Shown piece by piece: positions 53,566-61,115 of a stretch of 64,000 nt of DNA (its first letter is position 1; each line of letters starts with the position of its first letter). The stretch is from Streptomyces hundungensis (GTDB lineage Bacteria > Actinomycetota > Actinomycetes > Streptomycetales > Streptomycetaceae), in NCBI RefSeq assembly GCF_003627815.1, contig NZ_CP032698.1, positions 6,634,001 through 6,698,000 on the forward strand, read 5' to 3'. A program made the translations under genes and the position numbers. The notes beneath the pieces are model-generated. The model was not told the origin of the DNA. It ran no database searches and saw nothing but the letters and a program-made list of their open reading frames with translations.

Positions 53566-54522
53566 TCAACTCCGCAGCCGCGCCAGCCAGTCGGTGTGCT
53601 GGGGCGAGACGATGCGCTCGGTCTCGTACACGGCCTGCGGCCACTGCCGTTCGGTGACCATGTTCTCCATGGCCACATGCATCTCCATCAGGTCCTGCTC
53701 CACCAGCGAGTGCGCCGATATCAGCGGCTGGTGACGGCGGATCTCGCTCCAGGCGAGGCAGGCCGCGGCCGCGGCCGACAGCAGACCCGCCACGTCCACC
53801 CCGCGCGCCACCGAGAAGGTCTGGAGCGTGGCGAAGACAAGGGCGAGCAGGGTGAGCAGCGTGATCGCCGTCGACCACAGCCTGGTGGCGCGCCGGGAGG
53901 TCTCCTGGCGGCGCCGGTACCAGTTGCGCTGCTCGATGAGCCGGTCCCGTACGTAGGTCTCCTTGCGCACGGTGAACGACTTGCCCCGTAACTCCCGCAT
54001 GCCGGGCGTCACCAACTCCCCGGAGGGGGGCTCCGCGCCGTCCCGGGGGTCGCGCCAGCCCACCTTCTTCAACTCGCGCAGCCCCTCTTCGACCCGGGCC
54101 ACGAACAGCCCGTCCGGATCGGGGGCGTTGAGGTCGAAAGGGGCTCCGTGCACGGCGTAGCGCCAGCACATCGATTTGATGAACTCGGCTGCGGAGCGGT
54201 TGAGTTGCCAGTGCGAGGTGGCATGACGCCGGGCCGCCCCGAAACCGGCGAGCAGCACCCCGGCGTACGCGAGCGCGCTCAGCGCGCTGAGCAACTGGAA
54301 GTCCCCGCCCGCCTCCACCCCCGGCAGCGCCGCCGCGACCGCGCCGACGACGAGCAGCGAGAGCTGGGTCCGGGTCAGCTTGAGCGCCGACTGCTGCCGG
54401 CCGATCGCCAGCGCGTCCGCGTGGTGGAAGAGGCCCGGTAGATCCGCGTTCCGGAAGACCATGCTCTGCAATGGGCCGGGAATCGCCGTCACATGCACCC
54501 CCGTCTGCGGTTTTGCTTTCAT
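53566..54522 (-). CDS. SLATT/DUF4231-like membrane protein, predicted effector
   Basis: 318 residues (start uncertain; ATG 54462 beginning MVFRNADLPGLFHHADALAI is also possible). Two pairs of membrane segments (TQLSLLVVGAVAAALPG with LLSALSALAYAGVLLAG; STAITLLTLLALVFATLQTF with VAGLLSAAAAACLAW) bracket a cytoplasmic region starting WQLNRSAAEFIKSMCWRYAV. This is the layout of SLATT domains, 2-TM proteins predicted to form pores that depolarise the cell when a coupled nucleotide sensor fires. Convergent with the SLOG gene, divergent from fxsA. Confidence 0.7.
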   Translation of the reverse strand: MKAKPQTGVHVTAIPGPLQSMVFRNADLPGLFHHADALAIGRQQSALKLTRTQLSLLVVGAVAAALPGVEAGGDFQLLSALSALAYAGVLLAGFGAARRHATSHWQLNRSAAEFIKSMCWRYAVHGAPFDLNAPDPDGLFVARVEEGLRELKKVGWRDPRDGAEPPSGELVTPGMRELRGKSFTVRKETYVRDRLIEQRNWYRRRQETSRRATRLWSTAITLLTLLALVFATLQTFSVARGVDVAGLLSAAAAACLAWSEIRRHQPLISAHSLVEQDLMEMHVAMENMVTERQWPQAVYETERIVSPQHTDWLARLRS

Positions 54523-54668
54523 CCCTGCACCATGCGGCAGTTGTGCGCTCCCTTTGCGCACTCCTTACGCCGGTGGGGATGAGAGTAAAGTCGTCCTGCC
54601 GACACTGCAACGGTGCATGTGCCGGTGCCACTGTCCACGCGCGGTTATCACTCACCCCAGGGACGAAC
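54523..54668. other. Shared promoter region of SLATT gene and fxsA
   Basis: 146 bp between divergent starts. ttgtgcgctccctttgcgcac contains an inverted gtgcg/cgcac pair. TAAAGT near 54591 may be an fxsA -10 without clear -35. Confidence 0.35.
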
Positions 54669-54845
54669 GTGAAAACCTCCGTAAACACAGCCCCATTCAC
54701 TGCCGCGAAGAAGAACCGGGTGCCCCTGGCCGAACTGGCCTCCAGGGACGCCGATCAGGTCACCGACAAGGCGCTCGACAGGGTGCTGCGCGGGCCGGGC
54801 GGCCACCGGCCCCCGGCGGGATCCCTCTTCAGCTCAGCGCTCTGA
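54669..54845 (+). CDS. fxsA: FxSxx-COOH RiPP precursor peptide
   Basis: 58 residues. The leader carries VPLAELASRDADQVTDKALD, and the product ends PPAGSLFSSAL, so the last five residues are F-S-S-A-L, the FxSxL form of the FxSxx-COOH signature. In this class the adjacent FxsB radical-SAM enzyme acts on the C-terminal core, and characterised members receive a three-residue cyclophane. GTG start with aggga upstream. The small size, placement 139 bp before the maturase and exact C-terminal motif make the call firm. Confidence 0.85.
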   Translation: MKTSVNTAPFTAAKKNRVPLAELASRDADQVTDKALDRVLRGPGGHRPPAGSLFSSAL

Positions 54846-54865
54846 CAAGCATGTGGTGGCCCGCA

Positions 54866-54887
54866 CCCGCCGGGTGTGCCCGGCGGG
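54866..54887 (+). terminator. Hairpin between precursor and maturase genes
   Basis: cccgccggg/cccggcggg, a perfect 9-bp stem with tgtg loop, 20 bp after the fxsA stop. No T tract; likely a partial terminator or 3'-end stabiliser that keeps precursor mRNA in excess. Confidence 0.6.
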
Positions 54888-54953
54888 GAGCGGGTGGCGG
54901 ACGGGACGGGCGGGCCCGCCCGGGCAGCGGCCCGCGAACTCCCGTACCGGACA

Positions 54954-54985
54954 CCCGAATTCCCCTTTTCGCTAAACTGGCGCAA
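54954..54985 (+). promoter_or_regulatory. Candidate leaderless promoter of fxsB
   Basis: TAAACT (54973-54978) ends six bases before the A of ATG 54985, the spacing expected if transcription begins at the start codon. No Shine-Dalgarno is present (actggcgcaATG). The patch 54958-54980 is AT-rich for this genome; CGGACA about 19 bp upstream is a weak -35. Confidence 0.5.
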
Positions 54986-57174
54986 TGACAGGGCCCCTGG
55001 TCCCATTCCGCGAGATCGTTCTGAAAGTGCACAGCAGATGCGATCTTGCCTGTGATCACTGCTATGTGTACGAAGCCGCAGACCAGAGCTGGCGCGGTCG
55101 GCCCCGAGCCGTCTCCGAACAGGTCATTTCCCATACCGCTCGACGTCTTGCCGAGCACGCCGAAAAACACCGGCTCCCCTCCGTTTCGGTGATTCTGCAC
55201 GGCGGTGAACCCCTGCTCGCCGGGCCCGGGCGGCTGCGCCGCGTCTGCGAGGAGCTGACCGCCACCATCACCCCCGTCGCCCGGCTCGATCTGCGCATCC
55301 ACACCAACGGGGTGCTCCTCGGCCCGCGCTTCCTCGACCTGTTCGAGGAGTTCGGCGTGCAGGTCGGCATCTCGCTCGACGGCGACCGCGCCGCCAACGA
55401 CCGTCACCGGCGCTACGCCGACGGCCGCAGCAGCCATTCCCAGGTCCTTGCCGCCGTGGCCCTGCTCCAACAAGCGCGCTACCGCCCGCTCTTCCTCGGT
55501 CTGCTCTGCACCGTCGACATCGCCAACGACCCGCTCGCCGTGCACGACGCGCTGGTCGGGCTCGACCCGCCCCGCATCGACTACCTGCTGCCGCACGCCA
55601 CCTGGCAGAGCCCGCCGAACCGGCCCGACGGCTCGGCGAGCCCGTACGCCGACTGGCTGCTCGCCGTCTTCGACCGCTGGGACCAGCAGGGCCGCACCGT
55701 CCCGGTCCGGCTCTTCGACTCGGTGCTCTCGACCCTGCGCGGCGGCCCGAGCCTCACCGAGTCGCTGGGACTTGCCCCCGCCGACATCGTCGTGGTGGAG
55801 ACCGACGGCTCCCTGGAACAGGTCGACTCGCTCAAGTCGGCCTACGAAGGCGCCGCCGCCACCGGATTCTCCGTGTTCCGGGACGACTTCGACGCGGTCG
55901 CCGCCCACCCCGGCGTGCGCGCCCGCCAGCGAGGCCTGTCCGGCGTCGGCGACCAGTGCCGCCGCTGCCCGGTCGTCCGCTCCTGCGGCGGCGGCCACTA
56001 CACCCACCGCTACGACGCGGACCACGGCTTCGACAACCCGTCGGTGTACTGCCCCGACCTGATGGCCCTGGTACGCGGCATCGAGGCCCGCACCCCGATA
56101 CCCGACCTGCCCGGCGCGGCCCAACTGGCCGACGCGGGGCTTGAGTTGAACCGTATGCTGCTGGCCCGTCTGCACGCGGCGCTCGACGGGCGAGGAGGGG
56201 CGCGCTGGGCACGGGCCTGGGAACTCGCCACCCGCCTCGACGGCCCGGGGCTCGACACGGTCCTGGCCGACCCGTACGCCCGCCGCTGGCTGCTCGCGAC
56301 CCTGGAGGCGCTCGACGGCGCGCACCCCGACGCCATGGCGAGGGCCCACCGCCTCGCCGCGTACACGGTCGCCGCGGCCGTGCACGACGGAGCCGAACTC
56401 ACCCTCCCCGTGCCCTGGACCGGCGGCCGGCTGCACCTGCCCACCCTGGGCGAACTGCGCCCGACGGCCCCGGCCGACCAGGGCGTGGCCGAGGTCGCCG
56501 TCGCCGGCCACGGCTTCACGGTCCGGCACGCCGGCGCCGAGCACCGCATCGCCCGGCCCGCCGAACCCGGCCCGCACTGGCGGCCGTTGACCCGGGTCGA
56601 CGGTTTGGTCCTGGACGACCTCGACCCGTACCGCGACTGCTTCGAGAGCCCCGTGCTGCCCCGGCTCGGGCCGCGCGCGGCGGGGGAGTGGGGGCGCCGG
56701 GTGGCGCGGGCCCGCGCCCGGCTGGACCGGAGCGTGCCGCACCTCGCCCCGACCGACCTGCTCACCACGCTGACACCGCTCGCCCGGGGCGAGGGGCCCG
56801 AAGTGGGGCGCCACGGGCCCGGCGCCCTCGCGCTGCCCCTCGACCTCGCGGACGGCCCGCTCGCCGCCGCCCTGGTGCGCGGGGGGAGCCGGGCGAAACT
56901 GCGCGCCCTCCTGGACGTCGAGGACCTGTACGACATGGACGGGGCCTGGCGGCATCCGTCGCCCTGGGGGCCGCTCCCGGTCTCCCGGCTGCTCGCCGAG
57001 ACGTACGAAGCGGTCGCGCTGGCCGCCTTCGACGGCGGGACGGCCCCGGCGGAGCTCGGCTCCGCGCTGGACGCCCTCGAGCGGGCGGCCGAACTCACCA
57101 TCGCCGGAAAACGTCTGGTGCGGACCGTGCGCCAGGAGTGGGAAGAGGTAGCGCGTGCCCGAGAACACCGCTGA
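54985..57174 (+). CDS. fxsB: FxsB-type radical SAM/SPASM peptide maturase fused to a degenerate HExxH domain
   Basis: 729 residues. The radical-SAM cluster is C19-x3-C23-x2-C26 (RCDLACDHCYVYE), followed by LHGGEPLLAGPGRLR and LRIHTNGVLL. A SPASM region (CRRCPVVRSCGGGHYTHRY, SVYCPDL) binds auxiliary clusters. The C-terminal ~330 residues align with the HExxH-type peptide beta-hydroxylase domain commonly fused to FxsB (LDDLDPYRDCFESPV, then AKLRALLDVEDLYD), but where LVHEFQHAKL is expected the sequence reads LVRGGSRAKL: residues 632-636 are R-G-G-S-R. So the cyclophane-forming half looks active and the hydroxylase half does not. Stop overlaps the next gene by 20 bp. Confidence 0.87.
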   Translation: MTGPLVPFREIVLKVHSRCDLACDHCYVYEAADQSWRGRPRAVSEQVISHTARRLAEHAEKHRLPSVSVILHGGEPLLAGPGRLRRVCEELTATITPVARLDLRIHTNGVLLGPRFLDLFEEFGVQVGISLDGDRAANDRHRRYADGRSSHSQVLAAVALLQQARYRPLFLGLLCTVDIANDPLAVHDALVGLDPPRIDYLLPHATWQSPPNRPDGSASPYADWLLAVFDRWDQQGRTVPVRLFDSVLSTLRGGPSLTESLGLAPADIVVVETDGSLEQVDSLKSAYEGAAATGFSVFRDDFDAVAAHPGVRARQRGLSGVGDQCRRCPVVRSCGGGHYTHRYDADHGFDNPSVYCPDLMALVRGIEARTPIPDLPGAAQLADAGLELNRMLLARLHAALDGRGGARWARAWELATRLDGPGLDTVLADPYARRWLLATLEALDGAHPDAMARAHRLAAYTVAAAVHDGAELTLPVPWTGGRLHLPTLGELRPTAPADQGVAEVAVAGHGFTVRHAGAEHRIARPAEPGPHWRPLTRVDGLVLDDLDPYRDCFESPVLPRLGPRAAGEWGRRVARARARLDRSVPHLAPTDLLTTLTPLARGEGPEVGRHGPGALALPLDLADGPLAAALVRGGSRAKLRALLDVEDLYDMDGAWRHPSPWGPLPVSRLLAETYEAVALAAFDGGTAPAELGSALDALERAAELTIAGKRLVRTVRQEWEEVARAREHR

Positions 57175-57946
57175 GCACCCCGGAGAACACCCCGCGGGGG
57201 ATCCGGTCGGCCAACTGCGCGCCCTCGGGGTGCGGGAGGGCGGGATCCTCCTGGTGCACGCCTCGCTGCGCGGCACCGGGCTGCGCAGCGCCGTGCTCCT
57301 GGACGCGCTGCGCACCGTGCTCGGGCCCGAGGGGACGCTGGTGGTGCCCGCGTTCACCCCCGAGAACTCCGACACCTCCCCGGCCCATCTGGCCCGTCTG
57401 CGCCGGGCCCCCGACCCGGTCGCCTTCCGCGCCGCGATGCCGCCCTTCGACCCCGACCACACCCCCTCCCCGGGGACGGGACGCCTGGCCGCGCGGGTCA
57501 GGACCACCCCGGGAGCCGTCCGCAGCGATCACCCGCAGACCTCGTTCGCGGCGCTCGGGTTCCGCGCCGCCGAGCTGATGAAGGGCCATGCGCTCGACTG
57601 CCACTTCGGCGCGGAGTCCCCCCTGGCCAAGCTCGTCGCGGCCGACGCCCAGGTCCTCCTCGTCAATGTGGGCTTCGCGGTGTGCTCCGCCTTCCACCAC
57701 GCCGAGTACCTGCTGCCGGCTCCGAGCCGCACCTACCGCGCGGTGATCAGGGACGAGAGCGGCGCGACCACCTGGTTCGAGTACCGGGACGCGGCGCTCG
57801 ACGACAGCGACTTCGCCCGCATCGGCGCCGCGTTCCCCGCCGAGCACCTGCGCGGCGGCCCGCTGGGCAGCCGGGACGCGCTGCTCTTCCCGATCGGTGT
57901 GGCCGTCGAGCACGCGGCCGCCTGGATGGCACGGGAACGGCGCTGA
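57155..57946 (+). CDS. AAC(3)-family N-acetyltransferase
   Basis: 263 residues. AAC(3) fold markers: LLVHASLRGTGLRSAVLLDA, GTLVVPAFTPENSDTS, RSDHPQTSFAALG and the catalytic-site SAFHHAEY. Antibiotic-resistance members acetylate aminoglycosides, but relatives are frequent beside FxsB-type maturases, where acetylation of the peptide product or its precursor is a reasonable inference. The GTG start inside fxsB, with agaggt six bases before, implies coupled translation. Confidence 0.82.
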   Translation: MPENTAEHPGEHPAGDPVGQLRALGVREGGILLVHASLRGTGLRSAVLLDALRTVLGPEGTLVVPAFTPENSDTSPAHLARLRRAPDPVAFRAAMPPFDPDHTPSPGTGRLAARVRTTPGAVRSDHPQTSFAALGFRAAELMKGHALDCHFGAESPLAKLVAADAQVLLVNVGFAVCSAFHHAEYLLPAPSRTYRAVIRDESGATTWFEYRDAALDDSDFARIGAAFPAEHLRGGPLGSRDALLFPIGVAVEHAAAWMARERR

Positions 57947-57980
57947 GCGACGGCCGCGAGGAGGGCCCCGGGGGCGGGGG

Positions 57981-58034
57981 CCGTACCGGGCCTCCCTGCC
58001 GTACCGGGCCTCCCTGCCGTACGGGGTCTCCCTT
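57981..58034 (+). repeat. Three tandem 18-bp repeats
   Basis: ccgtaccgggcctccctg occurs twice exactly and once with changes, in the gap upstream of the SPFH gene. The 148-bp gap holds nothing else recognisable. Confidence 0.85.
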
Positions 58035-58094
58035 TGGGGGAGCCACGGAGTTACCGTCGAGGTACACGTCCGATTCGGACCCTTGGGGGCCGTG

Positions 58095-58967
58095 ATGGTC
58101 GAGGCACTGGTGGCGGCCGGCATCGCCGCCGGATCAGCCGGCGTCGTCTACGCGCTGGCCGCGGCGCGGGTCGTCAAGCAGTACGAGCGCGGAGTGGTGC
58201 TCCGGCTCGGCAGGCTGCGGGATTCGGTGCGCGGGCCCGGTCTGACGCTGATCGTGCCCTTCGTCGACCGGCTGCGCCGAGTGAACATGCAGATCGTGAC
58301 GATGCCGGTGCCCGCGCAGGACGGCATCACACGGGACAACGTCACGGTCCGGGTCGACGCGGTGATCTACTTCAAGGTGATCGACGCCGCGGACGCGGTC
58401 ATTCAGGTCGAGGACTACCAGTTCGCGGTCTCGCAGATGGCGCAGACCTCGCTGCGTTCGATCATCGGCAAGAGCGACCTGGACGATCTGCTGTCCAACC
58501 GGGAGAAGCTCAACCAGGGCCTTGAGCTGATGATCGACAGCCCGGCCATGGGGTGGGGCGTACAGATCGACCGGGTCGAGATCAAGGACGTGTCGCTGCC
58601 GGAGACGATGAAGCGCTCGATGGCCCGCCAGGCCGAGGCCGACCGCGAGCGCCGGGCGCGGGTCATCAACGCGGACGCCGAACTCCAGGCCTCCAAGAAG
58701 CTGGCCGAGGCGGCCGCGGTGATGTCGGAGCAGCCCGCCGCCCTCCAACTGAGGCTGTTGCAGACCGTGGTGGCGGTGGCCGCCGAGAAGAACTCGACGC
58801 TGGTGCTGCCGTTCCCGGTGGAACTCCTGCGATTCCTCGAACGCGCCCAGCAGCCCATCGCCGAGCCGGCGAAACCCGCGGCCGAGCCGGCGAAGCCCGC
58901 CGCCGCGGACGTGCCGGCGGCGCAGGCGCATTCCGAGATCGTGGGAGAGGACAGCGGCGGCGCGTGA
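58095..58967 (+). CDS. SPFH/stomatin-like (slipin) membrane protein
   Basis: 290 residues. One N-terminal membrane segment (LVAAGIAAGSAGVVYALAAA) then the SPFH domain: VKQYERGVVLRLGRLRDSVR, GPGLTLIVPFVDRLRRVNMQ, DAVIYFKVIDAADAVIQVED, and the helical tail SMARQAEADRERRARVINAD. Slipins form membrane scaffolds that organise microdomains. ATG 58095 is preferred over GTG 58092. C-terminal ~40 residues are an Ala/Pro linker. Confidence 0.9.
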   Translation: MVEALVAAGIAAGSAGVVYALAAARVVKQYERGVVLRLGRLRDSVRGPGLTLIVPFVDRLRRVNMQIVTMPVPAQDGITRDNVTVRVDAVIYFKVIDAADAVIQVEDYQFAVSQMAQTSLRSIIGKSDLDDLLSNREKLNQGLELMIDSPAMGWGVQIDRVEIKDVSLPETMKRSMARQAEADRERRARVINADAELQASKKLAEAAAVMSEQPAALQLRLLQTVVAVAAEKNSTLVLPFPVELLRFLERAQQPIAEPAKPAAEPAKPAAADVPAAQAHSEIVGEDSGGA

Positions 58968-58984
58968 GGGAGCGCCCAACTCCC

Positions 58985-60046
58985 TTACGGCGCAGGCCTG
59001 TTGGGCTCGTCCGGTGCGACGGGAGAAGCCCCCGCGCCCACCGGCGCGACGCCCGACTCGCGGCGGAACCCGGCCAGGACCAGCGTGACGACGGCCCCGA
59101 GCAGCGCCCAGATCGACAGCACCTGGAGCGGTCCGCTGATCGACTCGCCCCTGAAGTACGCGATGGAGCGGGCCGCCCAGGTGCCGGCGCCCGGAGGGAG
59201 CCCGGGCCCGATCGTCCGCCAGAACGGGGGAAGCAGCGGGTACGGGTAGGCGCCGCCCGCGCTCGGATTGCCGAGCACGACGATGACCAGGATCGCCAGG
59301 CCGATGCCGATGACACCGGCGAGGCCCTGGAAGGCGAGGGTGGTGGCCCCCACCGCGAACACGACCAGCGCGCCGAGCCCGGAGAGGCCCAGATAGCTGC
59401 CGGGCAGCGCACCGAGGACCGGCCCGATGATGAGCGCGCCGAGCAGTCCCGCGGCGATCGAGTACAGCGCGAGCACCGCGAGCCGGATCAGCGCGCGATG
59501 GGTGTTGGCGGGCCGGGCGCCCGCGCTGATCGCCAGGATCGCGGCGCACAGATAGCCGCCCACGCACCAGCCGACGACGAGGTAGAACGCGGACAGCGTC
59601 CGGGAGTCCTGCCGCGCCGCGGGCGCGACGTCGACCACCTTGACGGTGCGCTGCTGTGCCTTCTCGGCCGCCGTCGTGATCGCCTCCACGGCCTGCGCGA
59701 GCGAGGCGCCGCCGCCGCTCGCCACCAGCACCGTGTCGGTGGTGCCCCGCGGGTCGACGAGCAGGGCCCCGTCGATGCTGCGGTCGCGCACCTGCCGGGT
59801 GGCGTCGGCCTCGTCCTTGGCCGTGCGTACGTCGAGCGGATCGCCGGGCAGCGCCCCGAGGCGCTGGACGAGCTGCCCGCTGATCTGCTGGGGCGCGACC
59901 ACGGCGAAGGGGATGTCCTTCGGCTCGGGGTTGTGGAAGGCGCCGGCGTACGACGCGATGAAGGCGACCATCAGCCCCAGTACGCCGATGACCAGCAGGG
60001 CGGCCCGCACGGAGACGGCGGTCTTCACCTCGTCGACGAAAGTCAT
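58985..60046 (-). CDS. ABC-2/YhgE-Pip-like membrane protein (DUF3533 type)
   Basis: 353 residues. An N-terminal membrane helix, a ~120-residue extracytoplasmic domain (PFAVVAPQQISGQLVQRLGA, DGALLVDPRGTTDTVLVASG) and five C-terminal helices (FYLVVGWCVGGYLCAAILAI onward) give the ABC-2-type permease layout of the YhgE/Pip group. No ATPase is adjacent. Role unknown; relatives include phage-receptor and secretion-linked proteins. Convergent with the SPFH gene (17 bp). Confidence 0.75.
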   Translation of the reverse strand: MTFVDEVKTAVSVRAALLVIGVLGLMVAFIASYAGAFHNPEPKDIPFAVVAPQQISGQLVQRLGALPGDPLDVRTAKDEADATRQVRDRSIDGALLVDPRGTTDTVLVASGGGASLAQAVEAITTAAEKAQQRTVKVVDVAPAARQDSRTLSAFYLVVGWCVGGYLCAAILAISAGARPANTHRALIRLAVLALYSIAAGLLGALIIGPVLGALPGSYLGLSGLGALVVFAVGATTLAFQGLAGVIGIGLAILVIVVLGNPSAGGAYPYPLLPPFWRTIGPGLPPGAGTWAARSIAYFRGESISGPLQVLSIWALLGAVVTLVLAGFRRESGVAPVGAGASPVAPDEPNRPAP

Positions 60047-60208
60047 GCCCCTACGCTCTGCCGCACCGTGCGCCCCCGCAGGCGGGGCGGGGCCGAATGG
60101 CTGACCCGGAGCGTCCCGCTGTCGGGGCGGGGCGCCCGCTGCCACGCTGGGATCGGGAGCCGGGGCCGTCGCCCCGGGCAGCGCACCGCACGCGACAGGA
60201 GCACCACC

Positions 60209-60997
60209 ATGCTGACCTCCACTCAGGTACCGGGCGGCCTGAACTGGCTCGACCTCGGGACCCCCGACATCGACGCGGCCGTCGCCTTCTACACCGGCCT
60301 GTTCGGCTGGCGGTTCCAGTCCGCGGGGCCGGAGGCCGGCGGCTACGGCTTTCTGCGCCAGGACGGCAGGACGCTGGGCGCGATCGGTCCGCTGACCGAG
60401 GAGGGCGCGCGCTCCGCCTGGACGGTGTACTTCCGCACGGTGGACGCCGACGCCACCGCCAAGGCCGTCGAGCAGGCGGGCGGCACGGTCCGCGTCCCGC
60501 CGATGGACGTCTTCACGGAGGGCCGGATGGCCGCTTTCACCGACCCGGCGGGCGCCGAGTTCGCGGTGTGGGAGCCCGGGGAGACCGACGGCCTGGAGCT
60601 CGTCAACGAGCCCGGCAGCGTCAGCTGGATCGAGCTGTACACCACCGACGCGGCCGCGGTGAAGGCGTTCTACGGCAGCGTCCTGTCGTGGGAGACCCGT
60701 GACATGCCCATGGGCGACGGCCTCGGCTACGCCATCGCCGGGCCCGCGGGCGGCGGCGAGCGGACCATGCACGGCGGCATCATGCAGCTGCCCCAGGCGA
60801 ACCTGGACGCCGGTTCGATCTCCGAGTGGCACCCCTACTTCGAGGTCGAGGACTGCGACGCCATGGTGGCCACCGCCCAGGGGCTCGGCGCCACCCTCAT
60901 CATCGCGGCCATGGACGCCCCGGGGGTGGGCCGGATCGCGATGCTGCTCGACCCGTTCGGCGCCCCCTTCGCGGTGATCACCAGCGCCACGGGCTGA
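60209..60997 (+). CDS. Two-domain VOC (glyoxalase/bleomycin-resistance-like) protein
   Basis: 262 residues made of two VOC modules: LNWLDLGTPDIDAAVAFYTG to AFTDPAGAEFAVWEP, and VSWIELYTTDAAAVKAFYGS to MLLDPFGAPFAVITS. The arrangement is common in actinobacteria and usually lacks known substrate. caggag seven bases before ATG 60209. Confidence 0.87.
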   Translation: MLTSTQVPGGLNWLDLGTPDIDAAVAFYTGLFGWRFQSAGPEAGGYGFLRQDGRTLGAIGPLTEEGARSAWTVYFRTVDADATAKAVEQAGGTVRVPPMDVFTEGRMAAFTDPAGAEFAVWEPGETDGLELVNEPGSVSWIELYTTDAAAVKAFYGSVLSWETRDMPMGDGLGYAIAGPAGGGERTMHGGIMQLPQANLDAGSISEWHPYFEVEDCDAMVATAQGLGATLIIAAMDAPGVGRIAMLLDPFGAPFAVITSATG

Positions 60998-61031
60998 CCT
61001 CGAACGCCCGCCGAGCTCCCCGGACGGGTAT

Positions 61032-61073
61032 TCGAACAGGTGTGTCGCACGCACGTTCGAACTGGTCTATGGT
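61032..61073 (+). promoter_or_regulatory. LexA (SOS) box upstream of dnaE2
   Basis: tcgcacgcacgttcga (61045-61060) matches the actinobacterial SOS box TCGAAC-N4-GTTCGA at 11 of 12 defined positions. An extra perfect half-site tcgaac stands at 61032-61037. tatggt (61069-61074) just downstream is a possible -10. Induction by DNA damage is expected. Confidence 0.75.
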
Positions 61074-61115
61074 GGAAGGGAGGGGGAGGTGAGAACGGAT
61101 CGGTAGGAGGTGCGG

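Noticed and set aside
57155..57946. Aminoglycoside resistance gene
   Set aside because: The AAC(3) fold is clear, but coupling to fxsB and lack of resistance context favour a role in peptide modification; resistance cannot be claimed from sequence.
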